A DNA stretch of 54,046 nt from Candidatus Electronema sp. (GCA_026645415.1 JAPEVH010000004.1:1-54046); one strand, 5' to 3'. Positions 9,248 through 17,813 are shown, counted from the stretch's first letter. Program-made: numbers and translations. The notes: generated by a model from the sequence alone, not told the origin.

Positions 9248-11053
9248 ATGAGTGCTTCTGATTCGCTCCCTTCTACAGCTTATCTTGAAGGCAATGAAGT
9301 TATCTTAGCGGTGGATGACTTCGCTCAGATTGCTGACATCCTTCAAGCATATCTCCAACATCACTCCTTAAAAACGCTGACTGCGGCTTCAGTGAAAGAG
9401 TGTCGGCAGGTGCTCCAGCAGGAGCAGATTGCCTTAGTCCTTCTTGATATTAACCTACCTGACGGTTATGGCGTTGATTTAATCCCAGAAATAAAGAACA
9501 GCAACCAAGACACCGCAATCATCATGCTGTCTGGCGTGACAGATCTCCAGACAGCACTCAAGTGCATCCGGCATGGTGCTGATGACTATTTGACCAAACC
9601 GGTTCAGTTTGAACCCTTTTGGGAGACTGTACGCAAGGTCTTAGAAAAACGGCGTTTAAAGATCAGTAACCGTCGCTACCAGAAACAGGTCGAGCAGGCT
9701 CATTTTCGCCTCCAGCTCATTCATGAGTTGGCAATAAAGATGAACAGTGCCTATCTTAGCATGAATGCTCTCGATGAAATCCTGCGGGCTATTTTGATTG
9801 GTATCACTGCTAAAGAAGGACTCCGCTTTAACCGGGCCTTTCTTGCTCTCTTTGACGAAGCTGGTAAGGAGCTGCAAGGCCGGATGGCTATGGGGCCGAG
9901 TGGGCGGGAAGAGGCAGGCAGGATCTGGCAAGAGATCAGCAGTCGGGATCTGCGTTTTCATGATTTGATTGAATCCATTCGGGAGCATGAATTCCAAGAA
10001 GATAGCGCAGTTAACCGAATTGTCCGCGCCCTGCGGGTTGATGCAGCGGATAAAGAGCATTTGCTGATCCGGGCCGCCTTGGAGCATCGTACCATCAATG
10101 TTAAAAGCGGGAACAGTGACTGCCCAGTGCCAGTAGAGTTAATGGGCCTGTTGGAAGAAGACTGTTTTGTGGTAGTCCCTCTCTTTGCTCAGGAGCATTC
10201 GCTCGGCGTACTTATTGCTGACCATTTTATTACAGGCCACCAGATTGACGAAGTACAGATTCATGCTTTAGAAAGTTTTGCCAGCCAAGCGAGTTTAGCG
10301 ATTGAGCATTGGCGGCTCTACATGCGGATGGAACATAAAATCCAAGAGCTGGAAACCGTTACTGAAGAGCTGGATAAGAACAAAGACCTCTTGGTAGAGG
10401 CAGAGCGTTACGCTGCTGTTGGCCAAGTAGCAGCCCAACTTGCTCACAACATCCGCAATCCAGTGACGGCCATCGGTGGTACAGCACGGCTCCTTTCCCG
10501 TAAAATCAGTGACCCGCAGCAGCTTAATTTCCTCAAGATGATGATCAGCGGGGTGGAGAAAATCGAGCAAGCATTAGAAGATTTGCTCAATTTTGTTGAC
10601 AAGTCACCGCCGGATAAAGAGCAAGTGTCTCTTTATCCAATCATCATCAAATCGCTGATGCTTTTCTACAATACCATGCAGAAGCAAGGGGTGAAATATG
10701 AAGTGATCATGCCAGATCGTCAATTTACCTGTCTTGTTGATCCTCGGCAAATAAAACGTGTTTTAGTTCATCTGCTGCGCAATGCAGTAGAGGCGATGGA
10801 GCAGGGCGGGCTGCTCGTCGTTGAGATTGTGGTAGCTGCAGAACAGTTTTGTATCTATGTGCGGGACAGCGGTATTGGCATTGCAGATACTGACCTGCAA
10901 CGAGCTGCTGACCCCTTCTACACCACAAAAACCGCAGGTACAGGCGTGGGTTTGGCTTTGGTAACCAGAGTAGTTCACGATCATGGTGGCACTATACATA
11001 TTAGCAGGCGAAACACTGGCGGCACTGAGGTGCTTTTAGTTCTGCCAAGATAA
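9248..11053 (+). CDS. hybrid sensor: receiver-GAF-histidine kinase
   Basis: A 601-residue soluble kinase with an N-terminal receiver (~18-130; VDDFAQIAD, LLDINLPDGYG with the phospho-Asp, YLTKPVQF), a coiled-coil linker, a GAF-like region (~170-350), a HisKA box (AAQLAHNIRNPVTAIGG; phospho-His about 399) and an HATPase domain (~485-600; LLRNAVEAM, RDSGIGI, TAGTGVGLALV). No TM segment or signal peptide is seen, so it senses a cytoplasmic signal or is driven by another kinase through its own receiver. Such receiver-first kinases usually sit in the middle of a phosphorelay. The start lacks a clear ribosome binding site. The divergent NtrC-type regulator at 6451-7812 is a plausible output. Confidence 0.9.
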   Translation: MSASDSLPSTAYLEGNEVILAVDDFAQIADILQAYLQHHSLKTLTAASVKECRQVLQQEQIALVLLDINLPDGYGVDLIPEIKNSNQDTAIIMLSGVTDLQTALKCIRHGADDYLTKPVQFEPFWETVRKVLEKRRLKISNRRYQKQVEQAHFRLQLIHELAIKMNSAYLSMNALDEILRAILIGITAKEGLRFNRAFLALFDEAGKELQGRMAMGPSGREEAGRIWQEISSRDLRFHDLIESIREHEFQEDSAVNRIVRALRVDAADKEHLLIRAALEHRTINVKSGNSDCPVPVELMGLLEEDCFVVVPLFAQEHSLGVLIADHFITGHQIDEVQIHALESFASQASLAIEHWRLYMRMEHKIQELETVTEELDKNKDLLVEAERYAAVGQVAAQLAHNIRNPVTAIGGTARLLSRKISDPQQLNFLKMMISGVEKIEQALEDLLNFVDKSPPDKEQVSLYPIIIKSLMLFYNTMQKQGVKYEVIMPDRQFTCLVDPRQIKRVLVHLLRNAVEAMEQGGLLVVEIVVAAEQFCIYVRDSGIGIADTDLQRAADPFYTTKTAGTGVGLALVTRVVHDHGGTIHISRRNTGGTEVLLVLPR

Positions 11054-11155
11054 GCAGCTTTACAGTTGCGAAAAGAGGTTGAACCTGATACAGAGTGGGC
11101 ACGTTATTCCCTATACCTATACCAATAACCCTTCGCATAAAGGAACAAACAGATC

Positions 11156-12367
11156 ATGGTTCAGAAACCGATTCGGCTGGCCGACCGGGTGCTGCAAGTC
11201 CCCCCATCCCCAACTTTGGCAGTGAATGCCAAGGCCAAGGCTCTGAAGGCCGCAGGTGAGGATATTCTCAATTTCAGCGTTGGCGAGCCAGATTTCGATA
11301 CCCCAGAGCACATCCGTGAGGCAGGTAAAAAAGCAATTGATGAGGGACAGACCCGCTATACCGCCGTACCTGGCATCCCGGAACTGCGTGAAGCAGTGGC
11401 CATGCGGTGCAAGGCTGATCATGGCTGGGACTATAGTCCAGAGCAAATTCAAATCTGCTGCGGTGGCAAGCACGGTCTCTACAACATCTTTCAAGCCCTG
11501 CTTAATCACGGCGACGAGGTCCTGATTCCAGCTCCGTACTGGGTTTCTTATCCGCCGATGGTGCAGCTTGCCGATGGTGTTCCAGTTGAGGTGCCTTTGG
11601 ATGAGGCAGCAAATTTTGATCTCAACCCTACAACACTGGTAGCTAAGGCAAGCGAGAAAACCCGCGCTATCTTCCTGAACAGCCCGTCCAATCCAGCAGG
11701 CTCGGTCTTTTCTCATGAAGCATTGAAAGCTGTGGCAGCAATGGCTCTTGAACGCGGCTGGCTGGTGGTCAGCGATGACATCTACGAAACCATCACTTAT
11801 ATGGATGGTAAACTGCCGCATATTCTTGATGTCGAGCCGCGCTTGAAAGAACAAACTGTGGTACTCAACGGGGTATCCAAAGCCTTTGCTATGACTGGCT
11901 GGCGGATCGGTTGGTGTGCTGGCCCTGCCCATCTGATCAAGGCAATGAACAAGGTGCAGAGCCAATCTACATCCAATTGCAGCACTCCGGCCCAATATGC
12001 GGCCTTGGCTGCCCTGATTGGCCCGCAGGACTTCCCCAGCGAGATGAAAAAAGCCTTCTTGCCCCGCCGCGATTTCTTTGTTCGTGACTTGGAATCCATC
12101 GAAGGGGTGAGCTGTGTCAATCCCAGCGGTGCATTCTATGTCTTCCCTAATTTCTCGGCCTATTACGGCAAGTCGTTCAAGGGTAAAGTGCTGAACAATT
12201 CAGTGGATATGGCTGACTATTTCCTTGAAGAGGCGAAAGTGGCATCTGTGCCCGGTGCAGCTTTTGGCGCAGATGCCTTTGTCCGCTTCTCTTTTGCCAC
12301 CTCAATGGCAGTAATTGAGGAGGGCATGGCTCGGATTAAAAAGGCATTAGCTGCTTTAGAGGGCTAA
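11156..12367 (+). CDS. aspC: aspartate aminotransferase, type I (subgroup Ib-like)
   Basis: A 403-residue PLP enzyme interconverting aspartate/2-oxoglutarate and oxaloacetate/glutamate. It shows the Thermus-type (Ib) pattern: LNFSVGEPDFDTP, TRYTAVPGIPELR, GGKHGLYN, PAPYWVSYP, LNSPSNPAG, VVSDDIYE and the PLP lysine in NGVSKAFAMTGWRIGW, with the substrate-carboxylate Arg near the C-terminus (VRFSFATS). AAAGGA lies 9-14 bases before the ATG. The Ib family sometimes also uses prephenate. It stands alone on the plus strand, converging with the gene at 12379 with only 11 bases between stops. Confidence 0.92.
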   Translation: MVQKPIRLADRVLQVPPSPTLAVNAKAKALKAAGEDILNFSVGEPDFDTPEHIREAGKKAIDEGQTRYTAVPGIPELREAVAMRCKADHGWDYSPEQIQICCGGKHGLYNIFQALLNHGDEVLIPAPYWVSYPPMVQLADGVPVEVPLDEAANFDLNPTTLVAKASEKTRAIFLNSPSNPAGSVFSHEALKAVAAMALERGWLVVSDDIYETITYMDGKLPHILDVEPRLKEQTVVLNGVSKAFAMTGWRIGWCAGPAHLIKAMNKVQSQSTSNCSTPAQYAALAALIGPQDFPSEMKKAFLPRRDFFVRDLESIEGVSCVNPSGAFYVFPNFSAYYGKSFKGKVLNNSVDMADYFLEEAKVASVPGAAFGADAFVRFSFATSMAVIEEGMARIKKALAALEG

Positions 12368-12378
12368 AGCCTAACGCA

Positions 12379-12846
12379 TCATTTCCTGTGGGTCACTTGG
12401 CAACCTGCGCCAACCTTGAGGGTGAACTCACAGGGAACATTCCCTTCCGCGCGTCGATCTAGGCGGGCGGAGCAGCCTGCATCTTCCATAACAGCCCATT
12501 TCCCATCTCCTGTGCAAAGCAGCAGGACAGCATAGGGATCTTGTCGCTGTACTCTGATCTGATAGGGCTTAAATACCGCTGTCAGTAAGGAGGGATCATG
12601 GGCGGTTGCGAGGCGCAGGATCTCTGCATCATTACCAGATGGCACCGTGTTTGTGCCCGAAAAATAGGCATCAACTGCTGCACTTAGGTTGATCAGGCTC
12701 GTTGCTAGGCTATCTTGGTTCTGCCGAACTGTCGTTTGCTCATGCGGCTGATTCTTCCACCAGAAAAAGATTCCAGCAGCAATGAGCAAATCGACCACTG
12801 CAACAAGGACAAGCACAAGCACCAGTTTCTTTCGGTCAGGACTCAT
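12379..12846 (-). CDS. small membrane-anchored protein, unknown
   Basis: A 155-residue protein that I do not recognise. After MSPDRKK there is one hydrophobic helix (~7-28, LVLVLVLVAVVDLLIAAGIFFWW) and then a soluble domain with three cysteines, predicted outside the cytoplasm. The ATG at 12846 overlaps the TAA of the upstream phospholipase-like gene by one base (TAATG), so translation is coupled. That coupling suggests it works with that protein, for example as a membrane partner. No motif points to a function. Confidence 0.75.
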   Translation of the reverse strand: MSPDRKKLVLVLVLVAVVDLLIAAGIFFWWKNQPHEQTTVRQNQDSLATSLINLSAAVDAYFSGTNTVPSGNDAEILRLATAHDPSLLTAVFKPYQIRVQRQDPYAVLLLCTGDGKWAVMEDAGCSARLDRRAEGNVPCEFTLKVGAGCQVTHRK

Positions 12847-13838
12847 TATACGCTCCAAAAAACATAGTTACCATTGCTATCAAGACCTTGATCTAGGCTC
12901 CAGCCTGCCATGCTGTCCAAAGGGGAAGGGCGGCCTTGCAGGGCAAGAGACATGGTCTGCCAAAATGCAACAATATGTCCAAGGGCTTTATTGAAGATGG
13001 CTTCAAAGTCCATCTTGCCATTCGGCACGTCTAGCCCGTTGATATACTGTAAATCTGGTTCTACAGGATAGGTCAGGCCAGCATTGACCGCCGCATGACG
13101 AGCAAAAGGTATTAATACTCCGGCCCGTTCTGCCAACTGCATGTTCCGCTTCATAGCCCGATGCCATTCACTTGGATCAGGGGCAGCAAGTAAGCCATCA
13201 GTTGCAGGCTTTTTCACCGAAAAGAAGCTCCACAGGAAGGCCAGTGCAGAGGGCTTATCTTGTTGCCGCAGTCGATCGGCATAGACCTTCTTCAGGCTCG
13301 CTGCCCAAAGTTGAGCAAGGTCTTGATCTAAGAGGTCTGGGGCGTGTTGATCAACTGTTTGCTTAACATTGTAGGAAAGCTGTTGGTTGAGTTCAATTGG
13401 CCCCAAGCCCAGCTTAGGATGGACAAACACATCGTGCGACAGCTCACAGCGACGGTGGGCAGTTTTGTTGTACTCGTAAGGGCCAACTTTCAGATTCACT
13501 ACTGGGTGGATAACTCCATCAGTGACACAATGGCCCGCAAAACCAAAGAGCCAAGCCATGCACTTCTGGCGGACGTTTTCATCTTGAATGGCCCGGACTT
13601 GTCGGACAAGCTCTCGAACGAGATCCAGCGCTCGTTGTTCGTGCATGGCTGATGCCCAGGCTTCTGAACAGGTATCCGCAATATCTAAGTAAGGATAATC
13701 AGGCCCCATTGCCCCGATAACGACAAACTTTTTCCACTTCTGCACTGCCTGCTGCGCATCGTTGTGAAGCCTGCTGTGCTTCACAGCCTCCTCGATTGCG
13801 AGCTGGGCCAGCGTGATATGAGTGTATCCTCCAGCCAT
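12846..13838 (-). CDS. zinc-dependent phospholipase C-like protein
   Basis: A 330-residue protein of the zinc-dependent phospholipase C superfamily (S1/P1-nuclease-like helical fold). The scattered metal ligands of that family are visible: His in GGYTHITLA near the N-terminus, GAMGPDYPY, GFAGHCVTDGVIHP and the KTAHRRCELSHD segment. It has no signal peptide, unlike secreted clostridial PLCs; members of this type in environmental bacteria are mostly uncharacterised. Start is well supported by AAGGAGG 6 bases before ATG. It is the first gene of a coupled pair with the anchored protein at 12379-12846. Confidence 0.75.
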   Translation of the reverse strand: MAGGYTHITLAQLAIEEAVKHSRLHNDAQQAVQKWKKFVVIGAMGPDYPYLDIADTCSEAWASAMHEQRALDLVRELVRQVRAIQDENVRQKCMAWLFGFAGHCVTDGVIHPVVNLKVGPYEYNKTAHRRCELSHDVFVHPKLGLGPIELNQQLSYNVKQTVDQHAPDLLDQDLAQLWAASLKKVYADRLRQQDKPSALAFLWSFFSVKKPATDGLLAAPDPSEWHRAMKRNMQLAERAGVLIPFARHAAVNAGLTYPVEPDLQYINGLDVPNGKMDFEAIFNKALGHIVAFWQTMSLALQGRPSPLDSMAGWSLDQGLDSNGNYVFWSV

Positions 13839-13888
13839 TCGTTTCCTCCTTGTATCGATGGGAATATGCCTAAAAAGGGGTATGGGTA

Positions 13889-15226
13889 TCAGGACTTGCT
13901 TTGCTTGCCCAAAACCGTTCCCTCTTGCATTGCAACAAGCTGCACTGGCACCACAGTTCTGACTAACCTAGCAGAGCCTTTGCACTGTACTGGAATGTAA
14001 TTCTCGGTAAAGCCTTTGAGCAGACCCGTCTTCCGGTCTTTCCGCTCAAATAAAACTCGCTGCTCTGTGCCAATGTGCCGCTGATAAAAGGCAGACCGCT
14101 TTGCTTGATCAAGGGCACGCAGCCTTGCCACCCGCTCTTCCTTGATAGGCTTGGCTACCTGATCAGGGAATTGTGCAGCAGCGGTGCCGGGCCGGATAGA
14201 GTAAGGGAAGACATGCAGATAGCTGATCGGTAGATCAGCCAAGAGGCGGAAGCCGTTGTCTGCGGCCGTCTCATCCTCGCCCGGAAACCCTGCTAAAATA
14301 TCGCAGCCAATCGCCGCATGAGGGGCAAGCGCATGGATGCTTTGCACTGCTTGGGCAAAGGTTTCTGCGCTATACCGACGATTCATCCGTGCCAAGATGC
14401 TGCTGTCGCCACTTTGCAGAGGGATGTGAAGATGGGGCATGAAATGCTGATACTTGCTCAGGAGTTCCAGCAAACGATCATTCACCTCAGTTGGCTCTAT
14501 TGAGCTAAGGCGGATGCGGATTTCTGGGAACTCGTGGCACAGGGTTGCAAGCAGCGTATAAATGTTCTGTCCTTCAGCCAAGTCTAGGCCATACTTGCCC
14601 ACATTGATACCTGTCACGATCAGCTCTAAATAGCCTTCCTCGGCAAATATCCGCGCCTGTTCCAGTACCGCAGCTATAGGGAGACTCCGACTACGACCTC
14701 TGGTGTATGGAACAATGCAGTAGGCGCAGAAGTTGTTGCAGCCGTCTTGAATGCGAAGATAGGCTCGCGTTCTGCCACTGAAGCGGCGTACTGGTAATAG
14801 ACTAATCTCTTGAGCGGCGGCAATGTCTGTTGCCAGCAACGTTGCTGTTCCCTTAGTTAAAGCCGCATCGACGAGTAAATGCTTATCAGCATTGCCAATC
14901 ACTGTCAGGGGTCTGTTGGGTATCAGCGTAGCCAATTCCTCAGTCGCTGTCTGTGCATAGCAACCAGTGATTACTAATTGTGCTTCAGGATTGGTTCGGG
15001 CAATCTTGCGGATAAGCTGGCGCGACTGCTGCCCAGCTCGAGCAGTAACAGCGCAGGTATTAATCACAAAGATATCTGCCACCGCCGAACTAGCTACAAG
15101 CTCACAGCCTTGCTCGCGGAAGCTGGTGATAAAGGACGCTGACTCAAACTGATTCACCTTGCAGCCGAGCGTGGCAACAGCAACCCGCAAAGGAGAGTTA
15201 GGCGGCTTTGGTCTCTGTACGGTCAT
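13889..15226 (-). CDS. mtaB: tRNA t6A37 methylthiotransferase MtaB
   Basis: A 445-residue radical-SAM enzyme that converts t6A37 to ms2t6A37 in tRNAs reading ANN codons. The N-terminal UPF0004 domain carries the three auxiliary-cluster cysteines (LGCKVNQFES, NTCAVT, GCYAQT). The radical-SAM cluster is the CxxxCxxC in DGCNNFCAYC, followed by IVPYTRGRSRS, which is typical of MtaB/MiaB. The HIPLQSGD and DILAGFPGE motifs follow, and a TRAM-like C-terminus (~375-440) binds RNA. MtaB rather than MiaB or RimO is chosen from the LGCKVNQ start and CNNFCAYCIVP form. The next gene downstream starts after 50 bases on the same strand. Confidence 0.93.
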   Translation of the reverse strand: MTVQRPKPPNSPLRVAVATLGCKVNQFESASFITSFREQGCELVASSAVADIFVINTCAVTARAGQQSRQLIRKIARTNPEAQLVITGCYAQTATEELATLIPNRPLTVIGNADKHLLVDAALTKGTATLLATDIAAAQEISLLPVRRFSGRTRAYLRIQDGCNNFCAYCIVPYTRGRSRSLPIAAVLEQARIFAEEGYLELIVTGINVGKYGLDLAEGQNIYTLLATLCHEFPEIRIRLSSIEPTEVNDRLLELLSKYQHFMPHLHIPLQSGDSSILARMNRRYSAETFAQAVQSIHALAPHAAIGCDILAGFPGEDETAADNGFRLLADLPISYLHVFPYSIRPGTAAAQFPDQVAKPIKEERVARLRALDQAKRSAFYQRHIGTEQRVLFERKDRKTGLLKGFTENYIPVQCKGSARLVRTVVPVQLVAMQEGTVLGKQSKS

Positions 15227-15252
15227 TGTGCTGGCTAAGAACTGCGGACATA

Positions 15253-15678
15253 TTAGAGTTTGCAGACCAGCGGATACATCTTGCAGGCCACGCAGAAGCG
15301 GAAGGCAGCTTCTAAGAAGGCGAACGCGGCAAACATTAAGCCAATGATTAAGGCCGCTACACTTAGATTAAGCACCCAGCAAGCCACTAACATACAAGAG
15401 AAGATGAAGCCTAATCGTGCTGCAAATATTTTGGGTGCAGCATCAATCATGACGGCTTTGCTCTTTAAGGCGGCAAGGATTATTTTGCTGATCCGAGCAA
15501 AGGGGCTATATTCTCGCTTGCCAAAGCCGCGTAGGTAGAAGTCTGCGGTAATGATCAGGATAATCCATTTCCACGGGCTAAAGAGGAAGAGCAGGAGGGT
15601 GAGAACTGTCAGTACGGCAGTGATGCGAGTAGCATGTTCGTTGATCTTTTCAAAAGATACTGGACACATTGCATTCAT
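15253..15678 (-). CDS. DUF4395 membrane protein
   Basis: A 141-residue protein with a DUF4395 pattern: the short N-terminal MCPVSFEKINEHATRITA, then about four hydrophobic helices and the conserved ADFYLRGF / SPFARISK segment between helices 2 and 3. The ATG at 15678 is chosen over an upstream in-frame start because AGGAGC lies 9 bases before it and the family start MNAMCPVSF is preserved. DUF4395 proteins are integral membrane proteins of unknown role, sometimes near thioredoxin or rhodanese genes. Two cysteines (CVACK) near the end could be redox active. It ends 26 bases before mtaB. Confidence 0.85.
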   Translation of the reverse strand: MNAMCPVSFEKINEHATRITAVLTVLTLLLFLFSPWKWIILIITADFYLRGFGKREYSPFARISKIILAALKSKAVMIDAAPKIFAARLGFIFSCMLVACWVLNLSVAALIIGLMFAAFAFLEAAFRFCVACKMYPLVCKL

Positions 15679-16107
15679 AGTAAAGCTCCTTTTGTAGGTT
15701 AGAGAGGAGGAAGTCGTGTTCCGGCAACAAAGAGGAGCAAGAGACACAGTACCTCTTGTTCTCACTACCGCTATTTTCGCACTGCGTCAACAGGAAAAAG
15801 AAGAACAGGAGGGTCGAAGCAGAGCAGCAGGAAGGCCCCACCTGCTGCTGTATAGCCAGAGCATCATAAAGTGACGAATCATCCTGCTTCGGCTGCATAC
15901 AAGCAGAGATGTCCTGCCGCTGAAATGCACGCTTTCGTTCCTATCAAATGCATGCATTCGTGCCTATCAAATGCATGCATTCGTGCCTATCAAATGCGTG
16001 CATTCGTGCCTGTCAAATACATGACACGAGGAATGATCAGACTATCCTGCTTTGACTATAGTGTTCGTGAATTAGCTGAACTTCCTTGTCCAATTGTGCA
16101 GAGAAAG
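15679..16107. other. intergenic stretch with a tandem repeat array
   Basis: About 430 bases without a credible gene. The only clear structure is the 23-bp-period array at 15923-16014, listed separately. Open frames that run through it are repeat translations with no start signals. The right end lies beyond the stop of the TPR gene and shows no convincing terminator. Confidence 0.6.
15923..16014. repeat. tandem array A, four units of 23 bp
   Basis: Four consecutive 23-bp units start at 15923, 15946, 15969 and 15992. Units 2 and 3 are identical; units 1 and 4 differ at a few positions, and a decayed fifth begins at 16015. Each unit begins AAATGC, has a palindromic centre (AATGCATGCATT in the identical units) and ends GCCTATC or a variant. 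The 23-bp length is not a multiple of three, so the array is not a coding repeat in one frame. A second array with the same period and the same CCTATCAAA-type junction occurs at 31279-31410. Confidence 0.9.
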
Positions 16108-17559
16108 CTACGCAGCAGGCTTGGCAGCGTTGGCCTTTAACATCCGTTCAGCTTTATCGAGGTGCTGTTGCAGATGCGGCATCTTTGCACAAAGCGGGAT
16201 AAGGATGCTGCGTGCCTCTTCAGCAAAGGCGACGGACTTTGCTCTGTCAGGAAGGGCTTGGAGGTAGAAGATGCTTAGGTTGATCAGCGTCTCGGTCAGA
16301 GCTGGGAGAAAGGCTTCCGGGTTGGCCACTGCCAAGCTGCGATAGGTCTGCAATGCTTCCTGATATGCAGCCAAAGCCGGGCCAAAGGCGTTTTGAATAG
16401 AATGCAGGACAGCCAGATTGTTCAGCGTCATCGCCACATCCGGGAGAAAGGCTTCCGGGTTGGCCGCTGCCAAGCTGCGATAGATCTGCAAGGCTTCCTC
16501 GTAGGCTGCCAAAGCCGGGCCAAAGGCATTTTGCGCCTGATGCAGGACAGCCAGATTGTTCAGCGTGATCGCCACATACTGGAGAAAGGCTTCCGGGTTG
16601 GCCGCAGCCAAGCTGCGCCTGATCTTCAAGGCTTCCTGATATGCTGCCAAAGCTAGGTCGTAGTCCTTTTTCTCATCATGCAGGACAGCCAGATTGTTCA
16701 GCGTGATCGCCACATACTGGAGAAAGGCTTCCGGGTTGGCCGCAGCCAAGCTGCGGTAGGTCTGCAAGGCTTCCTGATATGCTGCTAAGGCCGGGGCAAA
16801 GGCATTTTGCGCATAATGCAGGGCGGCCAGATTGTTCAGCGTCATAGCCACAGCCGGGAGAAAGGCTTCCGGGTTGGCCGCAGCCAAGCTGCGGAAGAGC
16901 TTCAGGGCCTCTTGATACAGCGGCTCCGCCCTTCTGTAGGCAGTATGTTCTTGGAGGAATTTAGCATACGCAAAGAGCACCTCCACTGTTCGGGCCGTGG
17001 CAAGTGCCTGCTCAAACCAGCGCTCTGCCTGCTTGAACCTGCTCTCACCTGCCGCTGCTGGACTAACCAAGGCAATCTGGGCCTTAATCAGGAACTCGTT
17101 GGCTCTGTCCGCTAAATCTCGGTCAATTGCTGCCACGGTTTCCACTGCCGCTGTGCGCCTTGCTTTGAGCTGGGCAACATCCGCGCTGATCTCCTCGGCC
17201 TTGAGTACGGCATCAGCTTCCCGCACCTTGCCCTTGTCGAAATACTCCTTGGCTAACCGCAGCCGTTCCGTGTTGATCGGAATGCGGGTGAACAGCTCAT
17301 AAAGGCGGAAGACATCCGCCTTGAAGTCTTCTGCGCGCCGCTTCAGGTCGTTCAGCTTGACAGCCTGCTTCAGGCGCAGGTCGGTGCGCTCAAGGGCAAT
17401 GCCAGCCAGCAGCTCCTCTGCGTCCCTGATGTCAGCACAGAGCTGCTGATAATCCACAGAACCGTAGAGGTGCTTGTGGATGATCTTGTCTCTGCCTACG
17501 TTGTCGCCGCTGCCGTTGTGCGTCTGCACGGTCGTGTGCTGCTCGTTCTGGTCAAACAT
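16108..17559 (-). CDS. TPR-repeat protein with N-terminal GSGDNV motif
   Basis: A 483-residue cytoplasmic protein. The first 25 residues contain QTHNGSGDNVGRDK, matching the tail of the small membrane protein encoded 2 bases upstream. Residues ~30-170 are Lys/Glu/Arg-rich predicted coiled coil. The rest is a run of TPR-like units of 46 residues (consensus pieces AAYQEAL, YRSLAAANPEAFLP, VAMTLNNLAVLH), with at least five nearly identical at DNA level (138-bp period, about 16310-16930). TPR arrays bind partner proteins. The ATG at 17559 is used instead of a far upstream frame because GGAGTGAGC precedes it and it follows the neighbour's TGA by 2 bases. Partner and function are unknown; the shared motif suggests the two products assemble together. 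Confidence 0.85.
   Translation of the reverse strand: MFDQNEQHTTVQTHNGSGDNVGRDKIIHKHLYGSVDYQQLCADIRDAEELLAGIALERTDLRLKQAVKLNDLKRRAEDFKADVFRLYELFTRIPINTERLRLAKEYFDKGKVREADAVLKAEEISADVAQLKARRTAAVETVAAIDRDLADRANEFLIKAQIALVSPAAAGESRFKQAERWFEQALATARTVEVLFAYAKFLQEHTAYRRAEPLYQEALKLFRSLAAANPEAFLPAVAMTLNNLAALHYAQNAFAPALAAYQEALQTYRSLAAANPEAFLQYVAITLNNLAVLHDEKKDYDLALAAYQEALKIRRSLAAANPEAFLQYVAITLNNLAVLHQAQNAFGPALAAYEEALQIYRSLAAANPEAFLPDVAMTLNNLAVLHSIQNAFGPALAAYQEALQTYRSLAVANPEAFLPALTETLINLSIFYLQALPDRAKSVAFAEEARSILIPLCAKMPHLQQHLDKAERMLKANAAKPAA
16310..16935. repeat. 138-bp tandem repeats inside the TPR gene
   Basis: The segment GGCTTCCGGGTTGGCC recurs at 138-bp steps (near 16314, 16452, 16590, 16728, 16866) within long blocks of near identity. 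The copies are far more alike than TPRs need to be, which points to recent unequal crossing-over or gene conversion and suggests copy number may vary between strains. Confidence 0.85.
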
Positions 17560-17561
17560 GC

Positions 17562-17753
17562 TCACTCCTTGACGTTCTTGTTCCCGGCTACATTGTCGCC
17601 GCTGCCGTTGTGCGTCTGCTGCACGGAATACGTGCTGGTCTTCCCGGCTTCGCTCTTCCGTTTCGAGCACAGCCACTTGCCAATGCCTCCCAGAACAGCA
17701 ACCGCAACACCGCTGAACAGCCACTCGTTGTTCTGCATGATATAGTCAAGCAT
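17562..17753 (-). CDS. small membrane protein with C-terminal GSGDNV motif
   Basis: A 63-residue protein. Residues ~12-29 (LFSGVAVAVLGGIGKWL) form a single membrane helix followed by a basic KRK stretch, predicting a cytoplasmic C-terminus. The tail carries QTHNGSGDNVAGNK (46-59), the same motif that opens the neighbouring TPR protein; at DNA level 27 bases are identical (17593-17619 and 17501-17527). GGAGGAC lies 5 bases before the ATG. It and the TPR gene are separated by 2 bases and so form an operon. GSGDNV-type Gly/Asn-rich motifs recur in proteins of bacterial signalling and conflict systems; a membrane-docking role for the TPR protein is my inference. Confidence 0.75.
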   Translation of the reverse strand: MLDYIMQNNEWLFSGVAVAVLGGIGKWLCSKRKSEAGKTSTYSVQQTHNGSGDNVAGNKNVKE

Positions 17754-17813
17754 GATCGTCCTCCTCTGTTCCGCTTGCCCGCAAGCTGCGGGAATGCTTC
17801 GCTTCTGCCCGCA

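Noticed and set aside
11117-11995. 292-codon minus-strand frame opposite aspC
   Set aside because: Shadow of a well-supported aminotransferase gene; product is His/Cys-rich without motif.
15923-16014. CRISPR array
   Set aside because: Units are directly adjacent at 23 bp with no separate spacers of 30 bp or more, and no cas genes are in the window. The same applies to array B.
15871-16140. Plus-strand open frame with repeating AFVPIK and CIRAYQM peptides
   Set aside because: It is a translation of the 23-bp array; the 23-bp unit shifts frame in each copy and there is no ribosome binding site.
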